Shown piece by piece: positions 44,494 through 54,292 of a DNA stretch of 64,000 nucleotides. Source of the stretch: Limimaricola soesokkakensis (GTDB lineage Bacteria; Pseudomonadota; Alphaproteobacteria; Rhodobacterales; Rhodobacteraceae); NCBI RefSeq assembly GCF_900172345.1, contig NZ_FWFY01000001.1, forward strand, positions 186,001 to 250,000. The letters are read 5' to 3'. The notes beneath the pieces are model-generated. The model did not search any database. It saw nothing but the letters and a program-made list of their open reading frames with translations, and was not told the DNA's origin. Each line of letters begins with the position of its first letter. Positions within the stretch are counted from its first letter, which is position 1. A program made the position numbers and the translations under genes.

Positions 44494-46197
44494 TCAGTGG
44501 GCGTGGCTGCGGTCCCAGTCGCTCTGCTTGGGGAGCGTCTCGAAGGTGTGCTCCGGCGGCGGCGAGGGCAGGGTCCACTCGAGCGTATCGGCGTACTCGT
44601 TCCAGGGGTTGGCGAGGCCATGCACCTTGCCCCGGGCGAGGGTGTAGAACAGCACCACGATGAAGAAGATGAAGGACGCGAAGGCGATGAAGGCGCCGAT
44701 CGAGGAGACCATGTTCCAGGTGGCGAAGGCCTCCGGATAGTCGATGTAGCGGCGCGGCATGCCCTGGCGGCCGAGGAAGTGCTGCGGGAAGAAGGTGATG
44801 TTCGCACCAATGAACATCGCCCAGAAGTGCAGCTTGCCGGCCCATTCGGGAAGCATCTTGCCGGTCATCTTGGGGAAGTAGAAGTAGATCCCCGCGAAGA
44901 TCCCGAACACGGCGCCCAAGCTCATCACGTAGTGGAAGTGCGCCACCACGTAGTAGGTGTCGTGATAGGCGCGGTCGATGCCGGCCTGCGACAGCACGAT
45001 GCCGGTGACGCCGCCCACGGTGAATAGGAACAGGAAGCCGAAGGCCCAGAGCATCGGCGTCTTGAACTCGACCGAGCCGCCCCACATCGTCGCGATCCAC
45101 GAGAAGATCTTCACGCCGGTTGGCACCGCGATGACCATGGTGGCCATCATGAAGTAGGACTGCTGCGTCAGCGACATGCCCACGGTGTACATGTGGTGCG
45201 CCCAGACGACGAAGCCCAGCACGCCGATCGCCACCATCGCGTAGACCATCGGCAGGTAGCCGAAGATCGGCTTCTTGGAGAAGGTCGCGATCACGTGGCT
45301 GATGATGCCGAAGGCGGGAATGATGATGATGTAGACCTCGGGGTGCCCGAAGAACCACAGGATGTGCTGGTACAGGATCGGGTCGCCGCCGCCAGCGGGC
45401 TGGAAGAACGAGGTGCCGAAGTTGCGGTCGGTCAGCAGCATGGTGATCGCGCCGGCCAGAACGGGCAGGGCAAGGAGGATCAGCCAGGCGGTGACGAAGA
45501 TCGACCAGGCGAAGAGCGGCACCTTGTGCAGGGTCATGCCGGGCGCGCGCATGTTGAGGAAGGTGGTGATGATGTTGATCGCACCGAGGATCGACGAGGC
45601 GCCCGAGACGTGCACCGCGAAGATCGCGAGATCCATCGACATGCCGGGCTCGGAGGTCGAGAGCGGCGGGTAGAGCACCCAGCCGACGCCCGAGCCATGC
45701 TGGCCATTGCCGCCGGGCGAGAAGAGCGAGGCGACGCCGAGCGCGACGCCGGCGATGAACATCCAGAAGGAGAGGTTGTTCATGCGCGGGAAGGCCATGT
45801 CCGGCGCACCGATCTGCAGCGGCATGAAGTAGTTGCCGAAGCCGCCGAACAGCGCGGGGATGACGACGAAGAACATCATCAGCACGCCGTGATAGGTGAT
45901 CGCGACGTTCCACAGATGGCCGTTCGGGGTACAGGCCTCGGTCGCGGTCGGCACCCAGGACCGCAGGGCGGTCGCGATCGGGTTGCCGCTGACGTTCTCG
46001 GTGCACATGAACTGCACGCCCGGCTGCATCAGCTCGAGCCGCATGTGGATGGTCAGCATCACCGACAGCAGGCCCACAGCGCCCGCCGCGAAGAGATAGA
46101 GGATCCCGATGTCCTTGTGGTTGGTGGACATGAACCAGCGGGTGAAGAAGCCCCGCTTGTCGTCATGCCCGTGGCCGTGGATGGCGGCGTCTGCCAT
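44494..46197 (-). CDS. ctaD: Cytochrome c oxidase subunit I (aa3 type)
   Basis: A 567-residue heme-copper oxidase subunit I with twelve membrane helices. The heme ligand region [11 protein letters not shown] opens the protein; the copper-B site is in [15 protein letters not shown] (His-Tyr), HHMYTVGM follows, and [12 protein letters not shown] holds the late histidines. The [13 protein letters not shown] start and the K-channel residues indicate the A-type aa3 enzyme. It reduces oxygen and pumps protons. Subunits II and III are not next to it, as in Paracoccus ctaD. A palindrome lies 63 bases upstream. Confidence 0.97.
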   Translation of the reverse strand: MADAAIHGHGHDDKRGFFTRWFMSTNHKDIGILYLFAAGAVGLLSVMLTIHMRLELMQPGVQFMCTENVSGNPIATALRSWVPTATEACTPNGHLWNVAITYHGVLMMFFVVIPALFGGFGNYFMPLQIGAPDMAFPRMNNLSFWMFIAGVALGVASLFSPGGNGQHGSGVGWVLYPPLSTSEPGMSMDLAIFAVHVSGASSILGAINIITTFLNMRAPGMTLHKVPLFAWSIFVTAWLILLALPVLAGAITMLLTDRNFGTSFFQPAGGGDPILYQHILWFFGHPEVYIIIIPAFGIISHVIATFSKKPIFGYLPMVYAMVAIGVLGFVVWAHHMYTVGMSLTQQSYFMMATMVIAVPTGVKIFSWIATMWGGSVEFKTPMLWAFGFLFLFTVGGVTGIVLSQAGIDRAYHDTYYVVAHFHYVMSLGAVFGIFAGIYFYFPKMTGKMLPEWAGKLHFWAMFIGANITFFPQHFLGRQGMPRRYIDYPEAFATWNMVSSIGAFIAFASFIFFIVVLFYTLARGKVHGLANPWNEYADTLEWTLPSPPPEHTFETLPKQSDWDRSHAH

Positions 46198-46259
46198 GTG
46201 GCTCTCCCGAGTTTGGTTGCCTGACGGGCCCGCACGCAGACTCGCGCAGGCAATTGGCG

Positions 46260-46273
46260 TCCTTCTAGAAGGA
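46260..46273. promoter_or_regulatory. Palindrome upstream of ctaD
   Basis: TCCTTCTAGAAGGA is a perfect 14-base palindrome, 63 bases before the ctaD start codon, in the promoter region. Confidence 0.35.
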
Positions 46274-46328
46274 GATGCTAGGCAGGGCAACGGTCACGGT
46301 GCCGCAGCCTGATCGACTCAGAGCGCGC

Positions 46329-46826
46329 TCAAGGATCGCGGTAGGGGGCAAGCGCGCGATTCTCCGAGCGGACCCGTATCCACAGCATCGCCGCGTTGAG
46401 CAGCGTGAAGATCAGGGCCATCCCACCCAACCCAAGCACCATGGGTGCAACGGCAATCTCGGCAACCACGAGGGCGTAGTTTGGATGCGAGATCAGTCTG
46501 AACGGACCTCGCGCCACCAGCGGCTCGCCCGAAACGATAACCCGCGTCGTCCATCGACGCCCCAGTGTCGCGAGAATCCAGACCCGGAACACTTGCAGGA
46601 CGGCATATAGTGCGAGCCAGCCAAGGCGCAGTTCCTGATCATGGCCGAACCAGACAAGCGCCAGGACCCAGGAGGCATGCAGGGCCACCATGAAGGGATA
46701 ATGGGCGGCTCCATGTTCGACCGCCCCCTTGGCGAGCAATCGTGCCGTATTTCGCCGTGCGAGCCAGAGTTCGAAAAGTCGCTGCGCTATGACGAAGCCG
46801 AGGAAGGATGCCGCGGCCACGGTCAT
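46329..46826 (-). CDS. Isoprenylcysteine carboxyl methyltransferase-like membrane enzyme
   Basis: A 165-residue protein with four to five membrane helices and the ICMT-family C-terminal motif (ARGPFRLISHPNYALVV with HPNY at 114-117, then a glutamate-bearing SENRALAPY). Members methylate with S-adenosylmethionine. It overlaps the type III polyketide synthase gene by 4 bases. In Bacillus the same pair (BpsA-BpsB) makes alkylpyrone methyl ethers, so O-methylation of a pyrone is the likely role here (inference). Confidence 0.82.
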   Translation of the reverse strand: MTVAAASFLGFVIAQRLFELWLARRNTARLLAKGAVEHGAAHYPFMVALHASWVLALVWFGHDQELRLGWLALYAVLQVFRVWILATLGRRWTTRVIVSGEPLVARGPFRLISHPNYALVVAEIAVAPMVLGLGGMALIFTLLNAAMLWIRVRSENRALAPYRDP

Positions 46827-47884
46827 TCGGCTCTCTCCAGCACCGCGAAAGAGGCCGTGAAGCCGGGTCCTAGCGCGCAGGTCAGCATTCGCCCCGTCTG
46901 GCCGGCGGCCAGCACACGCTCAAGCACGAACAGTGCGGTGGGTGCGCTCATGTTGCCGCAATCATGGAGCACCGCCCGCTCGGCATCGAGACTGTCTGGT
47001 GGGAGATCGAGCGCCGTCTCGATTGCCTGCACGACCTTGGCTCCGCCGGGATGGCAGACGAAGCGGTCGATATCGGCCCGTTCCAGCCCTGCCGCCGCGA
47101 GCGCGCCGTCGACCGCTGGCGCGAAATGCTCGGCCGCAAAGCCCGGAATCGAGCGGTCGAAGATCACGCCAAGCCCGTCATCGTTCACTTCCCAGCCCAT
47201 GATCCCCAAAGTGTCGGGCCACATGTGCTGATGCTCGGCCTTCATGGAAAGGCGAGGCTCTGCGCCGCGGCGAACGGAATCGGTCGATAGACAGGCGGCG
47301 GCCGCGCCATCGCCGAACAGCACTGTCGCGATAATATCGGCCTTCTGGAGCCTGTCGGAGCGGAAAGAAGGGGTGCAAGCCTCGACCACCACCAGAAGCA
47401 CCTTCGCGCCCGGTTGCGCTTGCGCGAGACGGGCAGCTATCGCGAGCCCCGATATGCCGCCTGCGCAGCCGAGGCCGAACACCGGTACCCGCATCACGTC
47501 GCTGCGAAAGTCCATGCAGTCCGCAAGCTGAGCTTCCAAGGTCGGCGTGGCGATGCCGGTCGAGGAAACGGTGATGACGACGTCCACCTCGTCTGCGCGC
47601 CAGCCCGCCCGTTCGAGCGCCGCCGTCGCTGCATCACGGAACATCTTCCGCGTGCCTTCGAGGTAGACTTGGTTACGGTCGGCCCAGCCATGTGGCCGTT
47701 CGAACCATTCCAGAGGCGCAACCGACCAACGCCGACCTATTCCGGCCTGCTCGAAGCTCGGGATCAACCGCTCGAAGTTCTCGAATTTCGGGCCTAGGAC
47801 CCGCTGGGCGGCTTGGCGCACCAAGTCTTGCGGCAGTTCATGATCGGGGAGAGCCGTTGCCAGTCCTTGGATCGTGACGTCCAT
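46823..47884 (-). CDS. Type III polyketide synthase (chalcone/stilbene synthase family)
   Basis: A 353-residue enzyme with the complete catalytic triad of the family: Cys140 in FGLGCAGG, His278 in FVCHPGG and Asn311 in HDCGNMSAP. The thiolase fold is otherwise normal in length. Type III PKSs extend acyl-CoA starters with malonyl-CoA to give pyrones, resorcinols or related rings. The ICMT-like gene is translationally coupled, suggesting an O-methylated alkylpyrone. The choice of MDVTIQG as start follows a GTGACGTCC-adjacent leader; a longer frame upstream is not supported. Confidence 0.9.
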   Translation of the reverse strand: MDVTIQGLATALPDHELPQDLVRQAAQRVLGPKFENFERLIPSFEQAGIGRRWSVAPLEWFERPHGWADRNQVYLEGTRKMFRDAATAALERAGWRADEVDVVITVSSTGIATPTLEAQLADCMDFRSDVMRVPVFGLGCAGGISGLAIAARLAQAQPGAKVLLVVVEACTPSFRSDRLQKADIIATVLFGDGAAAACLSTDSVRRGAEPRLSMKAEHQHMWPDTLGIMGWEVNDDGLGVIFDRSIPGFAAEHFAPAVDGALAAAGLERADIDRFVCHPGGAKVVQAIETALDLPPDSLDAERAVLHDCGNMSAPTALFVLERVLAAGQTGRMLTCALGPGFTASFAVLERAE

Positions 47885-47980
47885 CGAGATTCTCCCCCGC
47901 CATCTGCGCTCCGGAGTGCCGCCTCGCAAGACTGCCGTTTCATAGTTGGAGCATTGGGAAAAAGACGGATCTCGCTTTCT

Positions 47981-48655
47981 TCATAATGACGTGGCGCGGT
48001 GCAGCAATCCATCGAAATGATCTCCGAAGCTGCGCTCCAATGCCGTGTCGAGATCGGCCAAGGTAACCGGCAACCCGAGATCGACGAGGCTCGTGACGCC
48101 ATGCTCGGCGATGCCGCAGGGCACGATGCCGGTGAAATGCGACAGGTCCGGCTCCACGTTGATCGCCAGCCCATGATAGCTGACCCATTTGTGCAGCCGG
48201 ATGCCCAGCGCCGCGATCTTGTCCTCCGCCACGGCACCGGTGGCGGTCAACGGCTTGTCGGGGCGTTGCACCCAGACGCCGACGCGGCCCTCTCGCAGTT
48301 CGCCGGTGACATTGAACTCGGCCAGCGTGCCGATGATCCAGCCCTCCAACGCCTTGACGAAGGCGCGGACGTCGCGGCCCCGCGCGCCCACGTCGAGCAT
48401 CACGTAGACCACGCGCTGGCCGGGTCCGTGATAGGTGTACTGGCCGCCGCGCTTGGTCTCATGCACCGGAAAACGGTTGGGATCGGTGAGATCGGCGGGC
48501 CGGGCCGAGGTGCCGGCGGTATAGAGCGGCGGGTGTTCGAGCAGCCAGATCGCCTCGCGGGCCTCGCCCATCGCGATCGCCTTGGCGCGAGCTTCCATGG
48601 CGGCCACTGCGTCCTGATAGGGCGTCAGCCCATCGCTCACGATCCAGTCCACCAT
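47981..48655 (-). CDS. lipB: Octanoyl-[ACP]:protein N-octanoyltransferase
   Basis: A 224-residue LipB. Motifs are [14 protein letters not shown], the [16 protein letters not shown] region, the catalytic-lysine strand [23 protein letters not shown] and [16 protein letters not shown] with the active cysteine. It moves octanoyl groups from acyl carrier protein onto lipoyl domains. The start [13 protein letters not shown] fits homologues; the upstream extension in the same frame was rejected because it would run over the tRNA-Leu gene. Confidence 0.95.
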   Translation of the reverse strand: MVDWIVSDGLTPYQDAVAAMEARAKAIAMGEAREAIWLLEHPPLYTAGTSARPADLTDPNRFPVHETKRGGQYTYHGPGQRVVYVMLDVGARGRDVRAFVKALEGWIIGTLAEFNVTGELREGRVGVWVQRPDKPLTATGAVAEDKIAALGIRLHKWVSYHGLAINVEPDLSHFTGIVPCGIAEHGVTSLVDLGLPVTLADLDTALERSFGDHFDGLLHRATSL

Positions 48656-48828
48656 TGCCCGCGCTCCCGCTTCGATCCTGTCCCAGATGGGGTGGCGCGG
48701 CGCGGCCAAAAAGTCAAAGCGCCCAGGCTTTGCGATTTTCTCGGGGTTGACGCCGGGTCTGGCGATTTTCGCTCTTGCGCTTCCCCGAAGCCCAAGGCTA
48801 TGAGGCCGCCATCCTACCTGATCACGTG

Positions 48829-48915
48829 CGGTCGTGGCGGAATTGGTAGACGCGCAGCGTTGAGGTCGCTGTGGGGTAACACCCGTGGAAGTTCGAGTCT
48901 TCTCGACCGCACCAT
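48829..48915 (+). tRNA. tRNA-Leu (anticodon GAG)
   Basis: An 87-base class II tRNA. The acceptor arms GCGGTCG and CGACCGC pair fully; the anticodon stem CAGCG/CGCTG carries the loop TTGAGGT with anticodon GAG; a long variable arm and the T-arm GAAG-TTCGAGT-CTTC follow; CCA is encoded. Confidence 0.97.
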
Positions 48916-49376
48916 TCAGGCAGGCCCGCCGGCAAGGAGGGCCGCCGGATCTCCCAAGACAGAACGAAGATCGACTGGCAGGGCCGCGGAAACGCAGGCC
49001 CTTTTTCATGTCCATCGCATCCGTGGACAGTCTCCCGACATGTCCCTCATGAGGGCGCTCGGGTCGGCGCGCGGCTGTCGTTTCGAGACCTCGCGATGTC
49101 GCCATGAGGCACGTCGAACTTCTTCGGGGGGAGGGTGGTTTCGAAAATACATCTTTTAGTTGCGCCATTTTCGGCGATTTGTTCCTGCGGCATCTCACCG
49201 CATTGCTACCTCCGAGACACCTTTCTGGCAGGAGCTTCATGCCGCGCCGCAGCGCAAGTGACTTGGCGTCACATCTTCGGATCGGCTATTCGGTTGCAAT
49301 GCGGGGGGCAGCTTGTTTTAGTCTTGCTCGACAAGCGCGGAAACAAATCCGCCGGCACAACAACGGGGAGCGAGGC
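48916..49376. other. Intergenic region after tRNA-Leu, upstream of the polyamine ABC operon
   Basis: 461 bases with a terminator (48981-49006) and an A/T-richer second half. The in-frame opening that extends into the ABC ATPase gene here shows no ribosome-binding site or homology. A short dyad GTGAC-TTGGC-GTCAC (49258-49272) sits about 105 bases before the ATPase start and may be regulatory. No other gene is seen. Confidence 0.5.
48981..49006 (+). terminator. Intrinsic terminator after tRNA-Leu
   Basis: GGGCC-GCG pairs with CGC-(A)-GGCCC around GAAA, with one bulged A, followed by five T residues, 66 bases after the tRNA. Confidence 0.75.
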
Positions 49377-50477
49377 TTGGCCCAAGGCTCGAGTACGGAA
49401 GCGTTCGTGGAGTTCGAACGCGTGCAGAAAAGCTATGACGGCGAGAAACTCGTCGTTAAGGATCTCAATCTCTCGCTGCCGAAAGGCGAGTTTCTGACGA
49501 TGCTGGGGCCATCGGGCTCCGGCAAGACCACCTGCCTGATGATGCTAGCGGGCTTCGAGACCGCCACGCATGGCGAGATCCGTCTCGACGGCAAGTCGAT
49601 CAACAACATCCCGCCGCACAAGCGCGGCATCGGCATGGTGTTCCAGAACTACGCGCTGTTCCCGCACATGACGGTGGGAGAAAACCTCTCCTTCCCGCTC
49701 GAGGTGCGCAAGCTGAGCAAGTCGGAGCGTGAACAGAAGATCGCTCGCGCCCTCGACATGGTGCAGATGGGCGAGTTCAAGAACCGCCGTCCCACCCAGC
49801 TTTCGGGCGGCCAGCAGCAGCGGATCGCGCTGGCGCGCGCCTTGGTGTTCGAGCCCGAGCTGGTGCTGATGGACGAGCCGCTGGGCGCGCTCGACAAGCA
49901 GCTGCGCGAGACGTTGCAGTTCGAGATCACCGAGCTGGCGCACCGGCTCGGGATCACCGTGGTCTACGTCACCCACGACCAGACCGAGGCGTTGACCATG
50001 TCGGATCGCGTCGCGGTGTTCGACGATGGCCGGATCCAGCAGCTGGCGCCGCCCGACGAACTCTACGAGAAGCCGCAGAACAGCTTCGTCGCCCAGTTCA
50101 TCGGCGAGAACAACACGCTCGAAGGCGTGGTCGAGAAGATCGACGCGACCACCTGCTTGGTGCGGCTCGATGGTGGCGAGGTGATCGACGCGCTGCCGGT
50201 CAACGTCTCGAAGGTGGGCGAGCGCACCCGCGTCTCGATCCGTCCCGAGCGGGTCGAATCCAATCTCGAGCGCCTGCATCCCGACGCGCACACGCTGCCG
50301 GCCACGGTGCAGGAATTCATCTACATGGGCGACACCTTCCGCACGCGGCTCAAGGTCGCCGGGCGCGACGACTTCATCATGAAGACGCGCAATGCCCCCG
50401 ACCAGCCGCGGCTGAAGCCGGGCGAGCAGATCCGCATCGGCTGGCTCGCCGAAGATTGCCGCGCGCTCGACGCCTGA
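49377..50477 (+). CDS. ABC transporter ATP-binding protein, polyamine-type (PotA-like)
   Basis: A 366-residue ATPase: Walker A GPSGSGKTT (44-52), Q-loop near FQNYALFPHMTVG, signature LSGGQQQR, Walker B LVLMDEPLGALD, the H-loop in YVTHDQTEA, and a C-terminal TOBE-like regulatory domain from about residue 240. This is the spermidine/putrescine (CUT1-like) class. The likely start is TTG (GGGAG site 6 bases upstream); no ATG fits before the Walker A domain. It opens the operon for the binding protein and two permeases. Confidence 0.9.
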   Translation: MAQGSSTEAFVEFERVQKSYDGEKLVVKDLNLSLPKGEFLTMLGPSGSGKTTCLMMLAGFETATHGEIRLDGKSINNIPPHKRGIGMVFQNYALFPHMTVGENLSFPLEVRKLSKSEREQKIARALDMVQMGEFKNRRPTQLSGGQQQRIALARALVFEPELVLMDEPLGALDKQLRETLQFEITELAHRLGITVVYVTHDQTEALTMSDRVAVFDDGRIQQLAPPDELYEKPQNSFVAQFIGENNTLEGVVEKIDATTCLVRLDGGEVIDALPVNVSKVGERTRVSIRPERVESNLERLHPDAHTLPATVQEFIYMGDTFRTRLKVAGRDDFIMKTRNAPDQPRLKPGEQIRIGWLAEDCRALDA

Positions 50478-50586
50478 CGTCGATCGCGCCACCGCGTCCC
50501 CCAAGGGGGCGCGGCCAATGCGGGGCGTCGTCACCCGGACCGCGTCCCCTGTGAACCAAGAACCGGGTATTCAACGGGAGTTCTAA

Positions 50587-51711
50587 ATGAACATCACACG
50601 TCTTCTGACTGCCAGTACCGCGCTCGTCGCCACGGCGACCATCGCCGGAGCCGAGAGCCACGTGGAAATGGCCGACGAGATGACCATCGTCAGCTGGGGC
50701 GGCGCCTATCAGGAGAGCCAGCTCAAGGCCTATGTCGAGCCCTATCTCGAGCAGAACCCCGGCGTGACCGTCACCTGGGACGAAAGCTCGGCCGAGGCCG
50801 TGGCCAAGCTGCGCGCCCAGAACGAGGCGGGCAACGTCACCTGGGACCTCGTCGACGCCACCGCCGCGGACGCAATGCGCCTGTGCGACGAGGGTCTCGC
50901 GATGGAGATCGACCCGGATGAGGATCTCGCCCCGGCGCCGGACGGCACCCCGGCCTCCGAGGATTTCGGCGAGGAGATGCTGGTCTCCGACTGCTTCATC
51001 CCGCAGATCGCCTACTCCTACACCTTCGGCTACCGCAACGACGTGGCCGAGTGGGAAGGCCGCGAGCCCGACGACATCTGCGACGTCTTCGATCTCGAGA
51101 ACTTCCCGGGCCAGCGCTCGCTCGAAAAGCGGCCGCATAACAACCTCGAATGGGCGCTGATCTGTGACGGCGTCGCCTACGAGGACGTCTACGACGTGCT
51201 CGAGACCGAGGAAGGCCAGGACCGCGCCTTCGCCAAGCTCGACACCATCAAGGACGAGACCATCTGGTGGTCCTCGGGCGCCGACACGCCGCAGCTGCTC
51301 GCCGATGGCGAAGTCGTCTTCGGCTCGACCTACAATGGTCGCCTGTTCAGCCTGATCGTCGAGCAGGATCAGCCGGTCAGCATGATGTGGGACACCCAGT
51401 CCTACGATCTCGACGGCTGGATCATCCCCGAGGGTCTCGACGAGGCGTCGCTCGCCCGCGTCAAGGACTTCCTCTACTTCGCGACTGACACCCAGCGTCT
51501 CGCGGACCAGGCCAAGTACATCTCCTACGGCCCGGCCCGCAAATCCTCCGCACCGCTGGTGGGTCAGCATGCCGAGCTCGGCATCGACATGGCGCCGCAC
51601 ATGCCGACCAACCCCGAGAACGCCACCAACGCCTTCGTGCAGAACTATGAGTGGTGGGCCGATTACCGCGACGACCTGGACAGCAAGTTCCAGGCCTGGC
51701 TCGCCCAGTAA
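50587..51711 (+). CDS. Periplasmic substrate-binding protein, polyamine-type
   Basis: A 374-residue exported protein with a signal peptide ending near GAESH (residue about 23). It belongs to the PotD/PotF family (TIVSWGGAYQESQLKAYVEPYLEQNP and ALICDG; VFGSTYNGRLF). The acidic pocket residues of polyamine binders are likely in the DAD.. and DLENF regions, but the ligand cannot be proven. GGGAG precedes the ATG. It lies between the ATPase and the permeases. Confidence 0.88.
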   Translation: MNITRLLTASTALVATATIAGAESHVEMADEMTIVSWGGAYQESQLKAYVEPYLEQNPGVTVTWDESSAEAVAKLRAQNEAGNVTWDLVDATAADAMRLCDEGLAMEIDPDEDLAPAPDGTPASEDFGEEMLVSDCFIPQIAYSYTFGYRNDVAEWEGREPDDICDVFDLENFPGQRSLEKRPHNNLEWALICDGVAYEDVYDVLETEEGQDRAFAKLDTIKDETIWWSSGADTPQLLADGEVVFGSTYNGRLFSLIVEQDQPVSMMWDTQSYDLDGWIIPEGLDEASLARVKDFLYFATDTQRLADQAKYISYGPARKSSAPLVGQHAELGIDMAPHMPTNPENATNAFVQNYEWWADYRDDLDSKFQAWLAQ

Positions 51712-51782
51712 CGTCGCGCGCCTGAGCGCATGAGGGGACGGGGCCGCTGCGGCCCCGTCCCACCCCCAAACCCGGAGGCATG

Positions 51783-53375
51783 ATGACCGACAGCGCGACG
51801 ACACCCCCGAGACAGCCGATGGCGGCGCTCCCGGGCGGCGAGGTGACCGAAGAGGGCCCGATGCTGGCCGCCGATGGCAGGCCGCTCAAGCACAGCCTGA
51901 ACCGGGCGCTGCGCCGCGAGAAGCTGCGCGCCTTCCTTTTGGTCTCGCCGCTGCTGATCTTCATCCTCGTGGCCTTCGTGGCGCCGATCGCGGACATGTT
52001 GTTCCGCTCAGTCGAGAACCAGATCGTCTCCGAGACGCTGCCGCGTACCGTCGCGGCGCTGCGCGAGGACCAGAACCTGCCCCAGGCCGCCCCCGGCGAG
52101 CCGGTCTACGAGGCGCTCTACACCGATCTCTTCATCGCCGCCGAATACAAGAGCCACACCCGGCTCGGCAGCCGCCTCAACTACGAGATGACCGGCCTGA
52201 GCTCGCTGTTCCGCGGCACCGGCCGCGACGTCGGCCGCTTCGACACCGACATCTACACCGACCAGTTCATCGAGGCCGAGCCGGCGCTCGAGGACCCGGT
52301 CGCTTGGACCAACTGGATGGAGCAGGACGAGATTCGCGCCGGGCTGCCCTTTACCGCCGATGCGTGGGACGCCTGGGTCAAGCTGACCGTCGAGGCCAAC
52401 GAGGACGATCCTCTCGAAGAGGATGTCGAGGATTTCGTCTATACCGCGCTCTACCGCGATCTCGCCAACGGTGCCGATCCGGAAGGGTTCCCCGATGTCG
52501 ACGTCTCGGAGTTCGAGACCGTCTCGATCAAGGCGCTGTTCGAGGAGTCGGACGAGGATTGGGTCGATCCCGAGATCTGGCAGGTCATCAAGACCTACAG
52601 CCCGGCCTATACCGACGGCTATTTCCTGAATTCGGTCGACATGATGAACGGCCCCGACGGCGACGCCCAGTGGCGCCCCGCCGACGAGCAGATCTATCTC
52701 AAGCTGTTCTGGCGCACGATGTGGATGTCGCTGGCGATCACCTTCTCCTGCATCCTGCTGGGATACCCGATCGCCTACCTGCTCTCGACGCTGCCGCTGC
52801 GCTCGGCCAACGTGCTGATGATCCTCGTGCTGCTGCCGTTCTGGACGTCGCTGCTGGTGCGCACATCGGCCTGGAAGGTGCTGCTGCAACAGCAGGGTGT
52901 GATCAACGACACGCTGGTCTGGCTCGGCATCGTGTCCGACGCCAACCGCCTCGCGCTGATCAACAACGCCACCGGCACGGTGATCGCGATGACGCATATC
53001 CTGCTGCCTTTCATGATCCTGCCGCTCTATTCGGTGATGAAGACGATCCCCCCGAGCTACATGCGCGCCGCCAAATCGATGGGCGCGAATGACTGGACCG
53101 CCTTCTGGCGGGTGTGGTTCCCGCTTTCGGTGCCGGGCATCGGCGCGGGCAGCATCCTCGCCTTCATCCTGTCGATCGGCTACTACATCACGCCCGAGAT
53201 CGTCGGCGGAACCGAGGGTGTCTTCATTTCGAACCGGATCGCCTATCACATCTCGTCGTCGCTGAACTGGGGCCTCGCGGCCGCGCTGGGCACGATCCTG
53301 CTGGCGCTCGTGCTCACCCTCTACTGGGTCTACGACCGGATCGTCGGCATCGACAACGTCAAGCTGGGAGGCTGA
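51783..53375 (+). CDS. ABC transporter permease with large periplasmic insertion, PotB/PotH-like
   Basis: A 530-residue permease, much longer than the usual 290-420. After TM1 (KLRAFLLVSPLLIFILVAFVAPIADMLF, abbreviated here to its centre LLIFILVAF) comes about 235 residues of acidic, non-membrane sequence (residues about 72-305), then five further helices with the EAA-type loop MRAAKSMGANDWTAFWRVWFPLSVPG. The insertion contains two similar elements, VYEALYTDLFIAA and VYTALYRDLANGA. Position -1 alternate ATG at 51780 is in the same frame. GGAGG lies just upstream. Confidence 0.88.
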   Translation: MTDSATTPPRQPMAALPGGEVTEEGPMLAADGRPLKHSLNRALRREKLRAFLLVSPLLIFILVAFVAPIADMLFRSVENQIVSETLPRTVAALREDQNLPQAAPGEPVYEALYTDLFIAAEYKSHTRLGSRLNYEMTGLSSLFRGTGRDVGRFDTDIYTDQFIEAEPALEDPVAWTNWMEQDEIRAGLPFTADAWDAWVKLTVEANEDDPLEEDVEDFVYTALYRDLANGADPEGFPDVDVSEFETVSIKALFEESDEDWVDPEIWQVIKTYSPAYTDGYFLNSVDMMNGPDGDAQWRPADEQIYLKLFWRTMWMSLAITFSCILLGYPIAYLLSTLPLRSANVLMILVLLPFWTSLLVRTSAWKVLLQQQGVINDTLVWLGIVSDANRLALINNATGTVIAMTHILLPFMILPLYSVMKTIPPSYMRAAKSMGANDWTAFWRVWFPLSVPGIGAGSILAFILSIGYYITPEIVGGTEGVFISNRIAYHISSSLNWGLAAALGTILLALVLTLYWVYDRIVGIDNVKLGG

Positions 53376-53378
53376 GAC

Positions 53379-54233
53379 ATGGCTGGACTTCCCCCCTATG
53401 CCTCGACCGGCCAGAAGGTCTGGCACTATTCCTACCTGGTGATCTGCGCGGCGATCTTCTTCTTCCTGATCGCGCCGATCCTGGTGATCATCCCGCTCTC
53501 CTTCAACGCGGAGAACTTCTTCACCTTCACGCCCGAGATGCTCAGGCTCGACCCGGAGGGCTACTCGCTCAAGCACTACCGCGACTTCTTCGGAAACCCG
53601 GATTGGCAGGTGCCGCTGTGGAATTCGCTGAAGATCGCGCCCGTGGCGACCTTCCTGTCGGTGGCCTTGGGCACGCTCGCGGCCATCGGCCTGAGCCAGC
53701 CGCACGTGCCGTTCCGCCGGGCGATCATGGCGATCCTGATCTCTCCGATGATCGTGCCGCTGATCATCTCGGCCGCGGGCATGTACTTCTTCTACAGCCG
53801 GATCGGGCTGCAGGGCACCTACTGGGGCGTGGTGCTGGCCCATGCCGCGCTGGGCATTCCCTTTGTGATCATCACCGTGACAGCGACGCTGGTGGGCTTC
53901 GATCGCTCTCTGACGCGCGCTGCAGCCAATCTCGGGGCGGGGCCGGTGCGTACCTTCTTTAAGGTGCAGATGCCGCTGATCCTGCCGGGCGTGGTCTCGG
54001 GCGGCCTGTTCGCCTTCATCACCTCCTTCGACGAGGTGGTGGTGGTGCTCTTCGTGGGCTCCGCGGGCCAGAAGACGCTCCCGTGGCAGATGTTCACCGG
54101 TCTGCGCGAGCAAATCTCGCCCACCATCCTCGCTGCCGCGACGGTGCTGATTTCGATCTCGGTGGTGCTGCTGGTGACGCTCGAAGTGCTGCGGCGCCGT
54201 TCCGAGCGGCTGCGCGGCATGTCGCCGGGCTGA
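53379..54233 (+). CDS. ABC transporter permease, PotC/PotI-like
   Basis: A 284-residue six-helix permease with the cytoplasmic EAA loop (TRAAANLGAGPVRTFFKVQMPLILPG). It forms the second half of the translocation pore with the preceding permease, from which it is separated by 3 bases. The operon ends at tandem hairpins before a convergent gene. Confidence 0.92.
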   Translation: MAGLPPYASTGQKVWHYSYLVICAAIFFFLIAPILVIIPLSFNAENFFTFTPEMLRLDPEGYSLKHYRDFFGNPDWQVPLWNSLKIAPVATFLSVALGTLAAIGLSQPHVPFRRAIMAILISPMIVPLIISAAGMYFFYSRIGLQGTYWGVVLAHAALGIPFVIITVTATLVGFDRSLTRAAANLGAGPVRTFFKVQMPLILPGVVSGGLFAFITSFDEVVVVLFVGSAGQKTLPWQMFTGLREQISPTILAAATVLISISVVLLVTLEVLRRRSERLRGMSPG

Positions 54234-54292
54234 GGCCCGCCGCCACCGCCGACCGCGACGCGCCGCCCAAAGAGCGGGGCGTTGTCATTCCG

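Noticed and set aside
45193-46224. 343-codon plus-strand frame opposite ctaD
   Set aside because: His/Asp/Glu/Arg-rich antisense product of a strongly conserved oxidase gene.
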